A DNA stretch of 64,000 bases from Platanthera guangdongensis (Eukaryota; Streptophyta; Magnoliopsida; Asparagales; Orchidaceae), in the NCBI GenBank assembly GCA_039583875.1, contig CM077147.1, forward strand, positions 157,565,846 through 157,629,845, in the 5' to 3' direction. Each line of letters starts with the position of its first letter. The first letter of the stretch is position 1. The position numbers were made by a program, and so were the translations under genes. The notes under the pieces are model-generated. The model ran no database searches. It saw only the letters and a list, made by a program, of their open reading frames with translations, and was not told the origin of the DNA. Of the stretch, positions 11,010 through 22,302 are shown one piece after another.

Positions 11010-12761
11010 TGATGGGCTAAGACCCAAACAGGCATGTGTACCTGTCAAATTGTAGTATCAAGGTTGTATTTAAACACGGGGTTATCAAATACTGCTACTC
11101 ACGCTTGAACTATTATCCTACCGAAAGAAAGTGGGTTTTGAGAAATGTTTTTAAATTAAAACTAAAGATAATTTTTAGACGAAAAACGTATAATAAAAAG
11201 TTAGCATTCGATCGAAGATTCACCATGAAACGAGATGAGGGAGATAAAAAGTATAGTTTTAAGCTTGCAAATCAAACTTGACCGTGATGGATCCGAAAAT
11301 AAGACAAAATCTCGCTAGAGCATTAAGTCTCCTAACTTATAGATGCTTTGATCGAAATCTCTTTACAAATCAAAGGGGCATAAAGTCGCATTATCGAGGT
11401 GACCCGCACTATTGGATTTGACTCCAATCCGGAAGATTTACGTCATCCTATCTCTAGGGCTGCTTTCAACTCCTTCCTTCTTTGAGTGATCTTTCACATT
11501 CACGAGCCTCTCGGCTACTCAAATATGAGATGCAAAGCATATTACCGTATACCGGAAATACGGAGTCGGCAAAATAAAAATCAAAGAAGGATCGAGTAAG
11601 ATTAAGCAAAAATAAAACTATGAAATAAAAGAAACCATCATCTCATTTTATGGATTCTCACGATCGAAGGCTAAGAGAAATTAGCTACTCATAATTGAAA
11701 GGAAAGACAAAACAAGATAAGAGAGGAACATTTTCATTACTTGCAAAAAAGAAGAGTACACAAAATATTAAAAAGACAAGACTATATTATGAAGAAAACT
11801 TGCAATAATGAAAAATCTAATACAATAATGAAACTAACAATAACAACTCACAAGCACTCTCCACTCTCCAACTCAACACTCAAATTTAACTTAAAACTTC
11901 ACTTCCAAAATTCACTCTTTGGCTTGAGGGATGGGGTGGCTTTTATAGGAGATGGAGAAGCTTCTAGATGATAGGAAACGAAGGGGACATGAAGGGTGGC
12001 TGACCATAGGCTTTGGAGAAGGTTCATGCATAAATTAAATGAAGGGAGAGAGAGCATGAGGGATGCATTGTATGACATTTAATGGAATGAAAATAGGAGA
12101 TATAAAATAGAGAAGGGGAATGAATGAGAAATAAAGAGGGGAGAAAAAAGAGTGGCCGGCCATGCATGGGTAAATGAGCTGTTTTGTAGTGGGCTTTGGG
12201 AAGGGGCTGTTCTTGCAAATGTGGGCTGTTTTGGTGGAAGAGGGCTGCTCCAAAGGCTGCTTCATGTGGTACCGGGCTGCTCCATGTTGGGGAAGGTCGA
12301 CCATGGGCTGTATTATGTAGAAGGGCTGCTCCATGTACAAGGGTTGCAACTTAAGTGGCCGGGCTGCTCCATGGTGAAGAGGTGGGTTGCACATGAACAT
12401 AAGAACAAAACAGTAGTTAATACAAATAAAAATAAACATTACATAATATAATATATATATTAATAAGACTAAACATAACAATAATAAGACATTAAATAAG
12501 ACAATTAACAAAACATAAAAATAAACAACAAACATATTAAACATTAAAACTAAACTAAAATAACATAACACAACATAAAATATAAAACATAAAATAATAA
12601 GAACAAAACACATAATAAAGTTAGAAATTATAATATCATAACATAAAAGACATTAAACGAGAAATAAAACAAAACAGACATAAAATAAATAAAATTATAA
12701 CTAAAATTAGGAATTTATGCTTATAAACTATACCAAAAACGATGACTAAAAGTAGTCATCA
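11010..12761 (-). repeat. Element G 5' LTR (1752 bp)
   Basis: On the plus strand it runs from TGATGGG to AGTCATCA, giving TG...CA ends with matching short inverted termini. Contents: several GGGCTGCTCC(ATG) repeats at about 12170-12370 and an A-rich low-complexity stretch (ACATAAAA-like) at about 12430-12720. No gene is seen. The outer end was placed by the terminal inverted bases and by where the H chromodomain resumes; the partner LTR is outside the window. Confidence 0.75.
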
Positions 12762-13456
12762 CAAGTCCACCGACTCCCAAGTGTATTTGTCTTTTCCATG
12801 ATTAAACCACTGGACCTTCACCAAAGGGCTGCTCTTTCGCCGCAAGCATCTTGTCTCAGTGTCCACTATCCGCATTGGGTCTAGTCGAACAGACCTATCT
12901 GTAGCCACTATTCCATTTATAGTGGTAACATGCTGATCGGGCCTAGGAGTGCTTTCCAAAGCGACGACACATGGAAGACGTCATGCAAATTTTGTAGCTT
13001 ACATGGTAGCTCTAGCCGATAGGCCAAAGGACCAATCCTTTTGAATATAGCATAGGGCCCTACATATCTCGGGCTGAGCTTCTTCCTACCACACACTCAT
13101 GACACTCCATGTATAGGCCGAATCTTCAAGAACACATTGCCACCCATTTGAAACTCCACCATCCTATGTTTCATATTCTAATATTTTGCTTGTCGACTCT
13201 GAGCCTCCAACTTGTGCTCTCGTATCAACCTAACCACGGTATCAATGTCATCAATATATTCTACTCCCAAAATCCTTGGATCTTGATCCTGTACCCACGA
13301 TAAAGGTATTCTACACCTCCTCCCATAAAGAGCTTTGTGGGATTCCATTTCGATGCTGGCTTGACGACTGTTGTTGTATGAGAATTCCAACACTGCTAAG
13401 AGCCTCTCCCATGGCTCTCCTTTATCCAATACGCACAATATTAATAGATCCTCCAT
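12762..13456 (-). pseudogene. Element H integrase C-terminus and chromodomain
   Basis: 13456-13178 encodes the end of the integrase core and the GPY-like region (ERLLAVLEFSYNNSRQASI, ALYGRRCRIPLSW, EAQSRQAKY). After broken sequence, 12959-12762 carries a chromodomain-like tail: RRKSSPLVKVQWFNHGKDKYTWES. Chromodomains of this type steer chromovirus integration to heterochromatin. The frame differs between the two parts, so a frameshift lies in between. The last helix is missing because element G is inserted there. Confidence 0.75.
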
Positions 13457-14101
13457 GATTATGATGGTCCTCTCAGACTGGACATCCGTCTAAGGATGAA
13501 AAGTTGTACTAAAGGTAAGGCGAGAACCCAGATATGCTTAAACTTCTTTCCATTCTTTGGAGGTAAAACGGCTGTCGCGGTCTGAGATTATCATCTTAAG
13601 CACCCCATGGTACCGTACAAATTTTTCCACAAAGAGACGTACCAATACATCTACACGTGTCTCTTTTCTCATTCGTATAAACATGGCGACCTTAGTTAAG
13701 CGATCGATAATCACCCAAACTAAGTCATTCCTCTATCATGATCGGGGAAGACCGTGAACGAAATCCATGGAGATATTCTTAAATTTCAACTGCAGAATGA
13801 GCAATGATTGTAAGAATCCTCCAGGGCTCTTGCACACCACTTTCACCTTCTGGAAAGCCTCACAGTGTGTAACGTAGTATGTGTCATCCTTCTTCATCCC
13901 TGGCCAAAACATGGTCCTTCTCAAGTCAGTATACATTCTGGCAATTCCAGGGTGCACCGAATACTTGGTGCAATGAGCCTCTCTCAGAATTTCTTCCTGT
14001 ATTCTACTTCCTGCGGGAATATAAAGTAGGCCATAGAAATTAATTATGTCTTCTCTTAGAATATATCCTTTTGTTAATCCTCTCTCCATGGCTTGAAACA
14101 C
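13457..14101 (-). pseudogene. Element H integrase zinc-binding and core remnant
   Basis: 14101-13736 holds the N-terminal zinc region (CTKYSVHPGIARMYTDLRR, MFWPGMKKD, YVTHCEAF) and the start of the core ([12 protein letters not shown]). The second cysteine of the HHCC site is phenylalanine (CEAF), so zinc binding would be lost. From 13735 to 13457 the core continues with frame breaks; I could not follow all of the DDE residues. Confidence 0.72.
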
Positions 14102-14182
14102 TAGGGCTAGAGCAGCATCCTTCCCTTGCTCTACTCGAATTCGATCTCAAATGTAACAAACTATGCTCATGGAAGCTAGGTA

Positions 14183-15289
14183 TTATGTATATATCTCGGA
14201 ATGATCCTTACATACCAACATGACCTCCATCTCCTCGAGCACTCGAGTTAATTCCATACTCATCATCAGAGACTCGGGCCTCGACTCTGGTGCCTTCCTG
14301 CTCAATGCATCAGCTACGGTGTTTGCTTTCCCGTGGTGGTAGTTCAACGTAAACTCATAATCACACAAACATTCTAACCACCACCGCTTCCTCAAGTTAA
14401 ACTCCTTCGGAGTATGAACATACTTCAAATTCTTATGGTCAGAAAATATCTCGTAGTGGACGCCATATAAATAATGTCTCAAAACCTTCAAGGTGAACAC
14501 CACTGCCCCCAACTCCAAATCATGTACTGGATAATTCACCTCATGCTTCTTCAGCTGTCTTGAACCATAAGCAATCACATGCCCTTGCTGCATCAACACT
14601 GCTCCCATCCCTTGATAGGAGGCATCAGTGTAAACTTGAAATCCTTCTTTCCCTGACGGAAGAGCTAGGATCAGTACGGAGGTAAGTCGATCCTTTAATT
14701 CTTGAAACACAGCCTCGTAATAGGCTATCAACTCATATGTCACACCTTTCTTTGTTAGAGCGGTGAGAGGAAGAGCTATCTTCGAAAATCCTTTCACAAA
14801 CTTGCGAAAATATCCAGCAAGTCCAAGAAAGCTTCGTTCATCGGCCGTTGACTTTAGAGATGACCATTTATTTACGACATGCACCTTGGCCGGGTCTACA
14901 GCTAATCCAGCACCACTAATCATATGACCCAAGAAGGTAACTTCTTGAAGCCAAAACTCACACTTGCTGAACTTAGCAAATAGGGAAAGCTCTCTCAGTT
15001 TCTTCAAAACTAAGGCCGAGTGCTCAGTATGCTCCTCTTCTGTCTTCGAGTAGACTAGAATGTCATCGATGAAGATGATGACAAAGGCATCCAAATATTG
15101 CTCAAACACCATGTTCATCAAACTCAAGAATGCGGGAGGGGCATTTGTGAGCCGAAATGATATCACTGTGGACTCGTATAAACCGTATTTCGAGCTAAAT
15201 GCTGTTTTTTGAATGTCTTCCACTTGAATCCTCAATTGATAGTACCCTGAACGCAAATCCAATTTGGTAAACCAATGAGATTCTCCCAA
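14183..15289 (-). pseudogene. Element H reverse transcriptase and RNase H
   Basis: An open stretch of 368 codons within the broken pol. Reverse transcriptase: [30 protein letters not shown] and the catalytic FIDDILVYS at about residues 73-80. The connection follows ([17 protein letters not shown]), then RNase H with [38 protein letters not shown] and ADALSR. Directly upstream the frame is closed by TAG (15292-15290), probably from CAG, and continues N-terminally in the same sense. Catalytic residues are kept although the element is dead. Confidence 0.82.
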
Positions 15290-15480
15290 CTAATCGAATA
15301 ACTCATCAATTCGGGGAAACAGATTGGTGTTCCACACCATAAGTCGGTTGACATCTCGGTAGTCTATGCACAATCGTAGGGACCCATCCTTCTTCTTAAC
15401 AAACAAAATAGAGGCTCCCAGGGTGATGAACTGGGGTGAACAAACCTTGATTCCACCAAATCCTGCAACTGAACTCTAAA

Positions 15481-16098
15481 CTAAGCGAGTTTCTTTGGAG
15501 CCATTCTATAAGGGGACCGAGAGGTGGGCTTTGCACCCAGTACTAGTTTAATTTTAAAGTCCACTTCTCTATGTGGGGGTAATTTTGGCGGCTTCTCGGG
15601 GAATACATTAGGAAAATCCCGCACCACTGACACATATTTCATACTTGTCGCCATCTCTTTTAGCCTGAAACATATCATATACACTTCTTCGCCTTTCATA
15701 TGGGCCTTAAGGGCCTGAATTTAAGATAACAACATTTCAGGTGCTAAGTTAATTCCTTGGAAAACGACCTCATAGTCTCCATGCCTCATAGTGATTTGCT
15801 TTGTTGCACAATCAATCCTGGCATGGTGTCAGTCCAACCATGTCATGCCCAGAATAGGATCGAATTCTGGGATTCTCAACACCATCACAAGGGTTTCAAA
15901 AATCGTTTCTCCAATATATACTTCCAAGTTGCACTTGGCAGATGACGTCATCCCGGAGCCTTCTGGGAGGCGAACTCTCCGAGTGACTCCAGTGAAATAT
16001 TGCATGCCATCTAAATCTATTACAAAGTCCTCCAAGAAAAACGAATGAGTGGCACCGGTATCAAATATGGTGTAGGCTGGTTTCCCACTAACTATCAC
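15481..16098 (-). pseudogene. Element H protease and start of reverse transcriptase
   Basis: 16098-15829 encodes a retropepsin-like domain with the active site FDTGATHSFF, ending LGMTWLD. 15699-15481 encodes the linker and the palm start (VVRDFPNVFPEKPPKLPPHRE, SRSPYRMAPKKLA). These two parts share a frame that differs from the downstream reverse transcriptase, which places a frameshift between about 15480 and 15300. Confidence 0.75.
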
Positions 16099-16189
16099 GA
16101 TGCCTAAGTATCAAATTATAACAGTCTCAACGCTAGATTCCTAACGCAACTCAGGAAAGCTAAGGATAAATTCTCATAAACATTAATCA

Positions 16190-17480
16190 AATTACGACAT
16201 ACCTGCAATCACATCTTGAGGATTCCACTCCTCAGTCATGTACAGAGCAAATATCTGCTCTCTAGCAGGTCCAGGATTCCTTTCTCGTAGTCCTCATCCT
16301 CAACCATGACCATGTCCTCGTCCTCGCAGAGCTTCCATTGGAAAGGTAGGGGGAGCATCTCCACCTAACTGCGAGCCATAACGCCGGATGTGGCCCATAT
16401 GGTTACACTGATAACAGACTTGTCTGAATGGTCCTTCTGGTTGCTGATGAGGTTGGAACTGCGGGGGTGGAGGTAGTGTTAACTGCGGTCCAGGACTTTC
16501 CATCCTAAAATTCTGGCTAAAACAGCCGCAACCTCTTTGGTTTTCTCTTCCACCTCTACTATTATGTCTCCTTCAATAGCTATGACCTGCTTCAATCACG
16601 CCCTCGTAGGGCCTCTTACTACTAGCATGGACTCCTAAGTGATCCACCTCCAACCTTTTTGCTATATCAATTATCTCTGCCAAAATCGTGTCTGCTATAA
16701 ACAAAAGTGCTTGCCTTAGGAGATCTCACAAGCCTTTGTAAAACCCTTTTGCTTAACCGCAGTCATCCAAATCATAGGTGTAAGCAAATCTTGCAAGATG
16801 CCGAAACTCTCATTGATATTCTGTCACTAACTTGGATCCTTGTTTTAATTGCAGGAACTTTTCTTCGAGCTCATCACGAGCCGGGAAAGGAATTAAATGC
16901 ACTTAGAAGGCATCAAAAAAATCATTCCAGTTGATGCTGGTGTATACACGTCCTTGGAAAGTGGAGCCCATGAGGGACTTCCACCACCTTTTCGCATGTG
17001 ACTCTAGGACAGATACAACTAAGATGACAGCCATACTGGCTGGGCATCAGATTTCGGCCATCAACTCTTGCACAGTATCCAACCACTTCTCAGTACAAAC
17101 AACTGACTCCATCCCATGGTAAACAGGTGGGGAGAGGGCTCAGATGGTACTCATCCAGTTGGAACCCAGGGCTTGTTACTACACCGGGGCCTGCTGGTAT
17201 CAAAACGTATCTAGGATTGCTGTGAGGGTCTGTCCCAACTCTGACTACTGAAACTGAGTAGGGATAGAAGGGGCAGGAGTTCCCACTATTGGTTCTGTGC
17301 ATACCGGGATCTACATATAAAGGTACAAACCTATGGTCAGGTTTGCTAATCGTAGGATAACAACTGGACATACTTAGTGTGAATTACACATGGGCACACC
17401 ACTGCTTCTGCTATGTCAATTTATTCGCAAACAAAACAATCAAGCGGGGGTGGTACCATTGTTCAATGACTTATTTAGTT
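16190..17480 (-). pseudogene. gag: Element H Gag remnant
   Basis: A broken gag with a degenerate zinc knuckle at about 16440-16390 (CYQCNHMGHIRRYG: the last cysteine is glycine), preceded by a proline/glutamine-rich stretch. Upstream pieces to about 17371 resemble Tekay Gag only weakly and contain many stops. I cannot place its start. Confidence 0.55.
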
Positions 17481-17494
17481 CAGGATCATTGCAA

Positions 17495-17504
17495 GCTGAT
17501 ACTA
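17495..17504 (-). other. Element H primer binding site
   Basis: TAGTATCAGC on the minus strand next to the LTR end, a one-base variant of the initiator-Met primer site, as in element D (TAGTATCAGA). Confidence 0.6.
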
Positions 17505-17506
17505 TT

Positions 17507-19287
17507 TGTTATACCCCCCCTCCCGGAACACAAGACACAGCCGAGGGGAGTCTTATTCCCAGAACAGCTGTGTTGCGGTAACGTCGATGCACGGGTCAGC
17601 CGGTACTACAGGACGCCTATTCTGCCGGCTAAACAAATATTATTCATGTTATCCCAACATAGAGAATATATATAAGTAAAAATTACACACTAGTATAAGT
17701 CCAAACAAGTACAACTATGGTAAGAAGCTACAAGCTTCTTTAATATCAGAGTACATAAGACTACCCAAAGGGATACAACATGATTCTCTCAAAAATCACA
17801 TCAGTCAACGACGACATCGAAGGTATCATCGTATTAGGCCATGTCACCCTGGCATGGCTATCCTCCTGTATGACCTGCTGTTGTTGCTCTATCTGCTCGG
17901 TTTCCACCTAAAATTGAAGACGTAGAATCCGTTAGTCATAAAGACCAAGTGGCTATCGCATTAGGTCACCCCAGCAGCTCTTATTCATCGAGTGGTGGAA
18001 GGAGAAATGGTACAATATATAAATATAAGCAGTAAGTACAAGCAGGTGGTATATCTTTACATATCATGAGAAGTACTAGCATAAATCTATCATAGCGATT
18101 AAGCAAGAGTATAATATCATTAGACCACAACATATCTACTTTTAATAATAGGAATGTAATTTAACTTATAAAATGCCAATACAAATTTATAACTTAAGGA
18201 TCGGCTTAACAGTAAGTAACTTATCATAAAAGAGTGCTCATACAAACTTATATGATAAGGATCTTGTATAATGTAATGCAATGCAATGTTATGAATGCAA
18301 CATGATGTCTCACCCATGCATACACACGTACACTACTATGTCAACATAGTCTTTTAGTTCCCACTTTTCGAGCAGGTAGCTAACCTCTCAGGCATCATCA
18401 GTCGTGGCCAGATGGTGATAGTAAAGCGGGCGTCTCCACTACTAGGCGGGTATCCAGAACACCTGGCCTATGCCTCTGTACGCCTCAATGCTAAGAACAT
18501 AAAAGCGGAGCCCATGCGTACTACGACTCAGATTTGTCTCGGGTAGATGTGCACCAAGAACACAGCCCAAACTGGCCTATCAGTGTGGCACAAAAGGAGC
18601 CTCTGGGAACGTATCACCAAAGGAACAAGCCCACCCATCCACTTTGCATGGAAGGATCCTCGGGAGTGAGCACCGAGGACCAATCCCAACCACCCAAAGT
18701 CTATTTCTCATCTCCCATCAGTGTGATGACTGGCGAGCCCGTAGACATGCCACACTATCCTTAACCCAGTATTATGACACTGCGTGCCAACTCACACCGC
18801 ATGCATATTCACTTAGCCATGCCATCACATCCAAGGGCTCCAACCGAGTCCCTTCTTATTATAACCAATCCAGTGCTCAACAACACTCAAGGACTCCGCA
18901 CTGAGTCCCTTATCATCACATCATTCTAGTGCGGTCAACTACTAACACACTTATACCCTTTTGTATTCCCGTGCTCCCAAGCACTTAAGGGTTCATCATT
19001 ATCATAGGTGGAAAGCCACCTCAAACAACATGCTAGTCCCACACTGCTACCCGTAGGGAGACTTAACTCTAAGCAGTGGATTCTATTCATTCCTTCAATA
19101 TTAAAACTCTTCATATCGTATGTACATGGGCGTTTTCTTATCTATCCCCATTTTTATGATCCGTAGGCACCTGCATATCAAGTCAAATATTTTCTTACAC
19201 ATTCCAAATCATATAATATTCACCACACTATTTATTTATTTCTACATTATCAATATAGCTTGCTAGAAATACATCACATGTTCTTCC
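17507..19287 (-). repeat. Element H 5' LTR, truncated by element E
   Basis: On the plus strand it begins TGTTATACCCCCC, the complement of the family's LTR 3' end (compare 58182-58194 in F). It runs to 19287, where the LTR of E starts; there is no TGTTACA-like terminus there, so the outer LTR part is displaced. No gene. Most of the sequence is AT-rich U5/R-side material. Confidence 0.72.
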
Positions 19288-20293
19288 TGTAACAGCCCAA
19301 ATTTCAAACTGTGAAAATTTTGGGTGATACGGCCTGGGACACGGGCGTGTCCAAGGGAGTGTCCTGCTCGGGTGCGGAGATGTCGCGAGTTTGACAAAAA
19401 TGCGTTTGACGAAGTGTTCGGGAGGAACACACCCCATGTCACGGGCATGTCCGGGGGCGTGTCAGGGGCGTGTCCAACCCAAACGACTACTCGAGTGATT
19501 GTCTCGAGGAAATGAATCGAGGAAATGTCTCGAGTGGGTGGAACTGTCTCGAGTACCTAAGGAACACGGGCGCGTCGGTCATGTGACACGGGCGTGTCAT
19601 AACTAACTACTCGTTTAGTCCTCTCGAGTACGTCACGAATATGACTCTAGTGAGGTACACGCCCTATGTCACGGGCGTGACTTGGCTGTCACGGGCGTGT
19701 ACCCTGGCCGTGACCTGTTTCGGGATAAGGCGGTTTGTGCACCGCTTAGCGTACACAGCCTGTGACATGGGCGTGTCACAGGGCGTCTCAGACCCGAAAA
19801 GTGATTTTACAGCTTTTTTGTGGCCGTCCATTGTCTTCACCTGCGATCTAAGGGCTGAGAGGCCTTCCTGCTTCCTTAAGGCCGAAAACTGTGAAAGACT
19901 TCTCATTATGTTATTGCATTCATCTTTCTAAAAGCTTAGAGAGAGAAAGGGAGAGGAAGAAGGAGGAAAAGGAAGAGGGGTTGATCTCTAGTGGAGCTTG
20001 AGAATGTCAAGCTGAGATCTGAGGCCATTTTGCGGAGGAAAAGCTATTGTGGTTCTTCCTAGCCAGCTAGGAGCTCATGGCACCGAAGGGGTCTTCAAGG
20101 GTAACGACTTTTCTTCCTATCCATGTGAAGTCTTCCTTTTTGGCATATGCATATGATTCCCCCACCAAAGGGTGGATGATTTTTGGAGTCTTTTGGGTTG
20201 ATTCATGCAATCCCCTCTCATATAGATCCGAAAATGGAGTACGGAATAAGCATGTTGTGTGAAGCCCTTCTTGACAGGTTGGTCTAGATTGGT
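19288..20293 (+). repeat. Element E: gypsy LTR, 5' part, split by element B
   Basis: Starts TGTAACAGCCC like the LTR of D (TGTAACGCCC). It holds several ACACGGGCGTGT-type imperfect palindromes and CTCGAG palindromes (TGTCTCGAG repeated near 19495-19630). At 20077 it has ATGGCACCGAAG followed after eight codons by AGG GTAACG, matching the D LTRs. From about 20230 it matches D at 34190-34230, and the match resumes beyond B at 53075. No internal region is seen, so E is either a solo LTR or part of an element that extends beyond F. Confidence 0.8.
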
Positions 20294-20448
20294 TGTTGGG
20301 TACATTGGAATACATGTACCTGATTTGAAGAAGCCTCACCCTACTCAATGATATACATCAAAATGTATTTGATGTGTTTTGAGTTGAGTTGTGCAGGTTA
20401 AGTATTTGCAGGGAAAGCTTAAAAGTTTCTAAGTCCATGTGTTGACAC

Positions 20449-21190
20449 CTAGAAGAAAAGTGTCGACACTTAAGAAGGCTTGTGTCGACACCTAGGGAAG
20501 CATTGTCGACACTTGGAGTAATTGTGTCGACACCAGGGATGTAGAGTCGACACCAGAAGGAAAGTGTCGACACATATAGGCTGTGTCGACACACAATGAA
20601 GAAATGTCCAGAGAAGCTGTGTCGACACTAAGAAGCTGTGTCGACACCGAGAGGAACTTTGTCGACATCAAAAGTGTAGACACTAGGAGGCTGTGTCGAC
20701 ACTCAGCAAAACTTCAACAAAGTTCAAGTACAAGTGTCAACACTAGGAGTCTGTGTCGACACTCAGCAAATTTCAACAAAGTCTAAGTACAAGTGTCGAC
20801 ACTAAGGAGATGTGTCGACACTCAGCCAAAGTCTCAACACAAGAAGAATATGTCGACACAAGGAGATGTGTCGACACTCAGCAAAAGTATCAACACAGAA
20901 GGCATGTGTCGACACCAAGAAGATGTGTCGACACTTAGCAAGTATCAACACAAGAAGATGTGTCGACACAAAGGAGTTGTGTCGACACTTACAAGAAATC
21001 AACTAAGAAGGACGTGTGTCGACACACAGGATCAGTGTCGACACATGTTGTAGAAGCAGTGTCGAGAAGTAGAATCTACAACACAAGGAGTTGTGTCGAC
21101 ACCATGAAGGCTAGTGTCGACACTTAGTCTACTTGTGTCGACACTTAGTCTATCAGTGTCGACACTTAAAGACTGACTGTCTCGACACTT
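20449..21190. repeat. Element B 5' LTR palindrome array
   Basis: Dozens of GTGTCGACAC copies and variants. A regular run starts at 20460, 20482, 20503, 20524, 20544, 20564 and 20583 (spacings 22, 21, 21, 20, 20, 19), counting one-base variants. At 20681 and 20741 a 60-bp unit (CACTAGGAG..., with AACTTCAACAAAG inside) is repeated twice. Confidence 0.94.
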
Positions 21191-21321
21191 TCAGACAGTT
21201 ACAGAAAATTCAAGAAGTGACTGGATGACTTGACAGCTGCCATCCCAGCGGGTCTACTGCAACTGTCAGAGTGTCAGAAAGCTGTTAGGAACCGTACCAG
21301 CCGGTCACCATGAAGAAAGCC

Positions 21322-21330
21322 TATATAAAG
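21322..21330 (+). promoter_or_regulatory. Element B LTR TATA box
   Basis: TATATAAAG about 130 bp after the array. The copy in the 3' LTR is at 30642-30650. Confidence 0.6.
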
Positions 21331-22211
21331 CCTTATACCTTCAACAGATAAGAGAGTTGAAATTAAAAAAGAGGATTGTAGATTGATCAAGTAATTCATT
21401 GAAGAATTAATTCAAGTGAAGATCTAAGAAGTTGGAGAGAGAGAGCTCCTTCTAAGAAGACAGCTGTTGAACCAGGCTGTGAAGAAAGTTTCAGATTGAG
21501 ATCTGATTCTTAAGTCAGCAGTGATTGAAGTTCATCTACATAGAGACTCAACCCTACTGTGTTCTAAATTCAAGAAGCTTTGAAGGAAGCCAAGGGAGGT
21601 TGATCTCAGCAAAGTTCTTCCAAGAACTCATCAAGAAACCAGTCAACTCTTCTCTCTCATTCTGAGTTGTGGTTATATACCTTGTAATTTTAAATTTCTT
21701 GTAGGATCCTTAGGGATCTGAGTTGTAAGCCTATAATTATAAAGGCTGAGTGGTAGGGCCTTTGTGACTGAGTGTAGGAGATACTTTTCTCTGAGTGTAG
21801 GCCTTGTTGAGGGCTGAGTGTAGGCCTTGGTGAAGGCTGAGTGTAGGTCTTTGTGAAGACTGAGTGGTAGGGTTGTGTGCCTGAGTTGTAGGAGTGAGAT
21901 CACTCTGAGTCGTAGGAACCAGTTTGGGGTTCTGAGTGTAAGATCTGAGGATCTGAGGAATAGTGGAGAAGTTTGGCCGAATCTAGTACACTACTAGATA
22001 GATGAATGGGGAAAGTGGATGTACCCAGACCTTGGGGAACCACTATAAAATCTGTGTGTTCTCTGTTTGTGCTTTATTCTGTGATTGCTGTGCTGTATTA
22101 CTGTGAAGAATAGCATATAATTCCGTGTTTCTGCCTTTAAAGTTTAAAAAGATTAAGTGCACCTATTCACCCCCGCCCCCCTCTAGGTGTTTAGGCACTA
22201 GTTCTTTCAAG

Positions 22212-22222
22212 TGGTATCAGAG
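22212..22222 (+). other. Element B primer binding site (tRNA-iMet)
   Basis: TGGTATCAGAG, an exact match to the initiator-Met primer sequence, two bases after the LTR. Confidence 0.9.
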
Positions 22223-22302
22223 GGAGGTTACTCAAAAAGGACATAACAGTCTGAGTAAAAGATCATGTAGGCAGACTCAGCATAATCAAGAAAATCAAGA
22301 AA

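Larger units (their letters stand above)
8224..12761 (-). mobile_element. Element G: Athila-like Ty3/gypsy retrotransposon, 5' part
   Basis: Minus-strand gypsy element with 5' LTR, tRNA-Asp primer site, gag and protease visible. Reverse transcriptase onward is absent because element A is inserted after the protease at 8223/8224; the rest should lie beyond A, outside the window. G itself interrupts element H next to its chromodomain. The assignment to Athila rather than Tat/Ogre rests on the primer site and the look of gag and protease. Confidence 0.85.
12762..19287 (-). mobile_element. Element H: Tekay-like Ty3/gypsy (chromovirus), decayed
   Basis: Minus-strand gypsy element holding, from right to left, a truncated 5' LTR, primer site, gag, protease, reverse transcriptase, RNase H, integrase and chromodomain. 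Element G cuts it at the chromodomain and element E cuts its LTR at 19287. At least two frameshifts and many stops make it non-functional. LTR stretches such as TATAAGTTAA-like runs near 18150-18250 match the LTR of element F (about 57270-57400), so H and F are one family in opposite directions. It is the oldest visible layer of the stack. Confidence 0.85.
20294..22209 (+). repeat. Element B 5' LTR (1916 bp)
   Basis: TGTTGGGTACATTGG to CTTTCA. It contains the palindrome array, a TATA box at 21322, and short GGCTGAGTGTAGGCC repeats at about 21740-21850. The 3' LTR totals 1977 bp; the extra 61 bp is almost all one more copy of a 60-bp unit. Confidence 0.95.

Noticed and set aside
12024..12613. 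Hydrophobic minus-strand frame of 192 codons in the G LTR
   Set aside because: It lies in A/T-rich low-complexity LTR DNA, giving runs of Phe, Ile, Leu and Val; no domain and no related copy.
20077..20262. The plus-strand frame starting MAPKGSSR in E as a gene
   Set aside because: Only the first eight codons are conserved with D, followed by a likely splice site; the rest is not shared.
22212..22222. tRNA-like sequences (TGGTATCAGAG and similar)
   Set aside because: These are primer binding sites next to LTRs; no cloverleaf can be formed from the surroundings.
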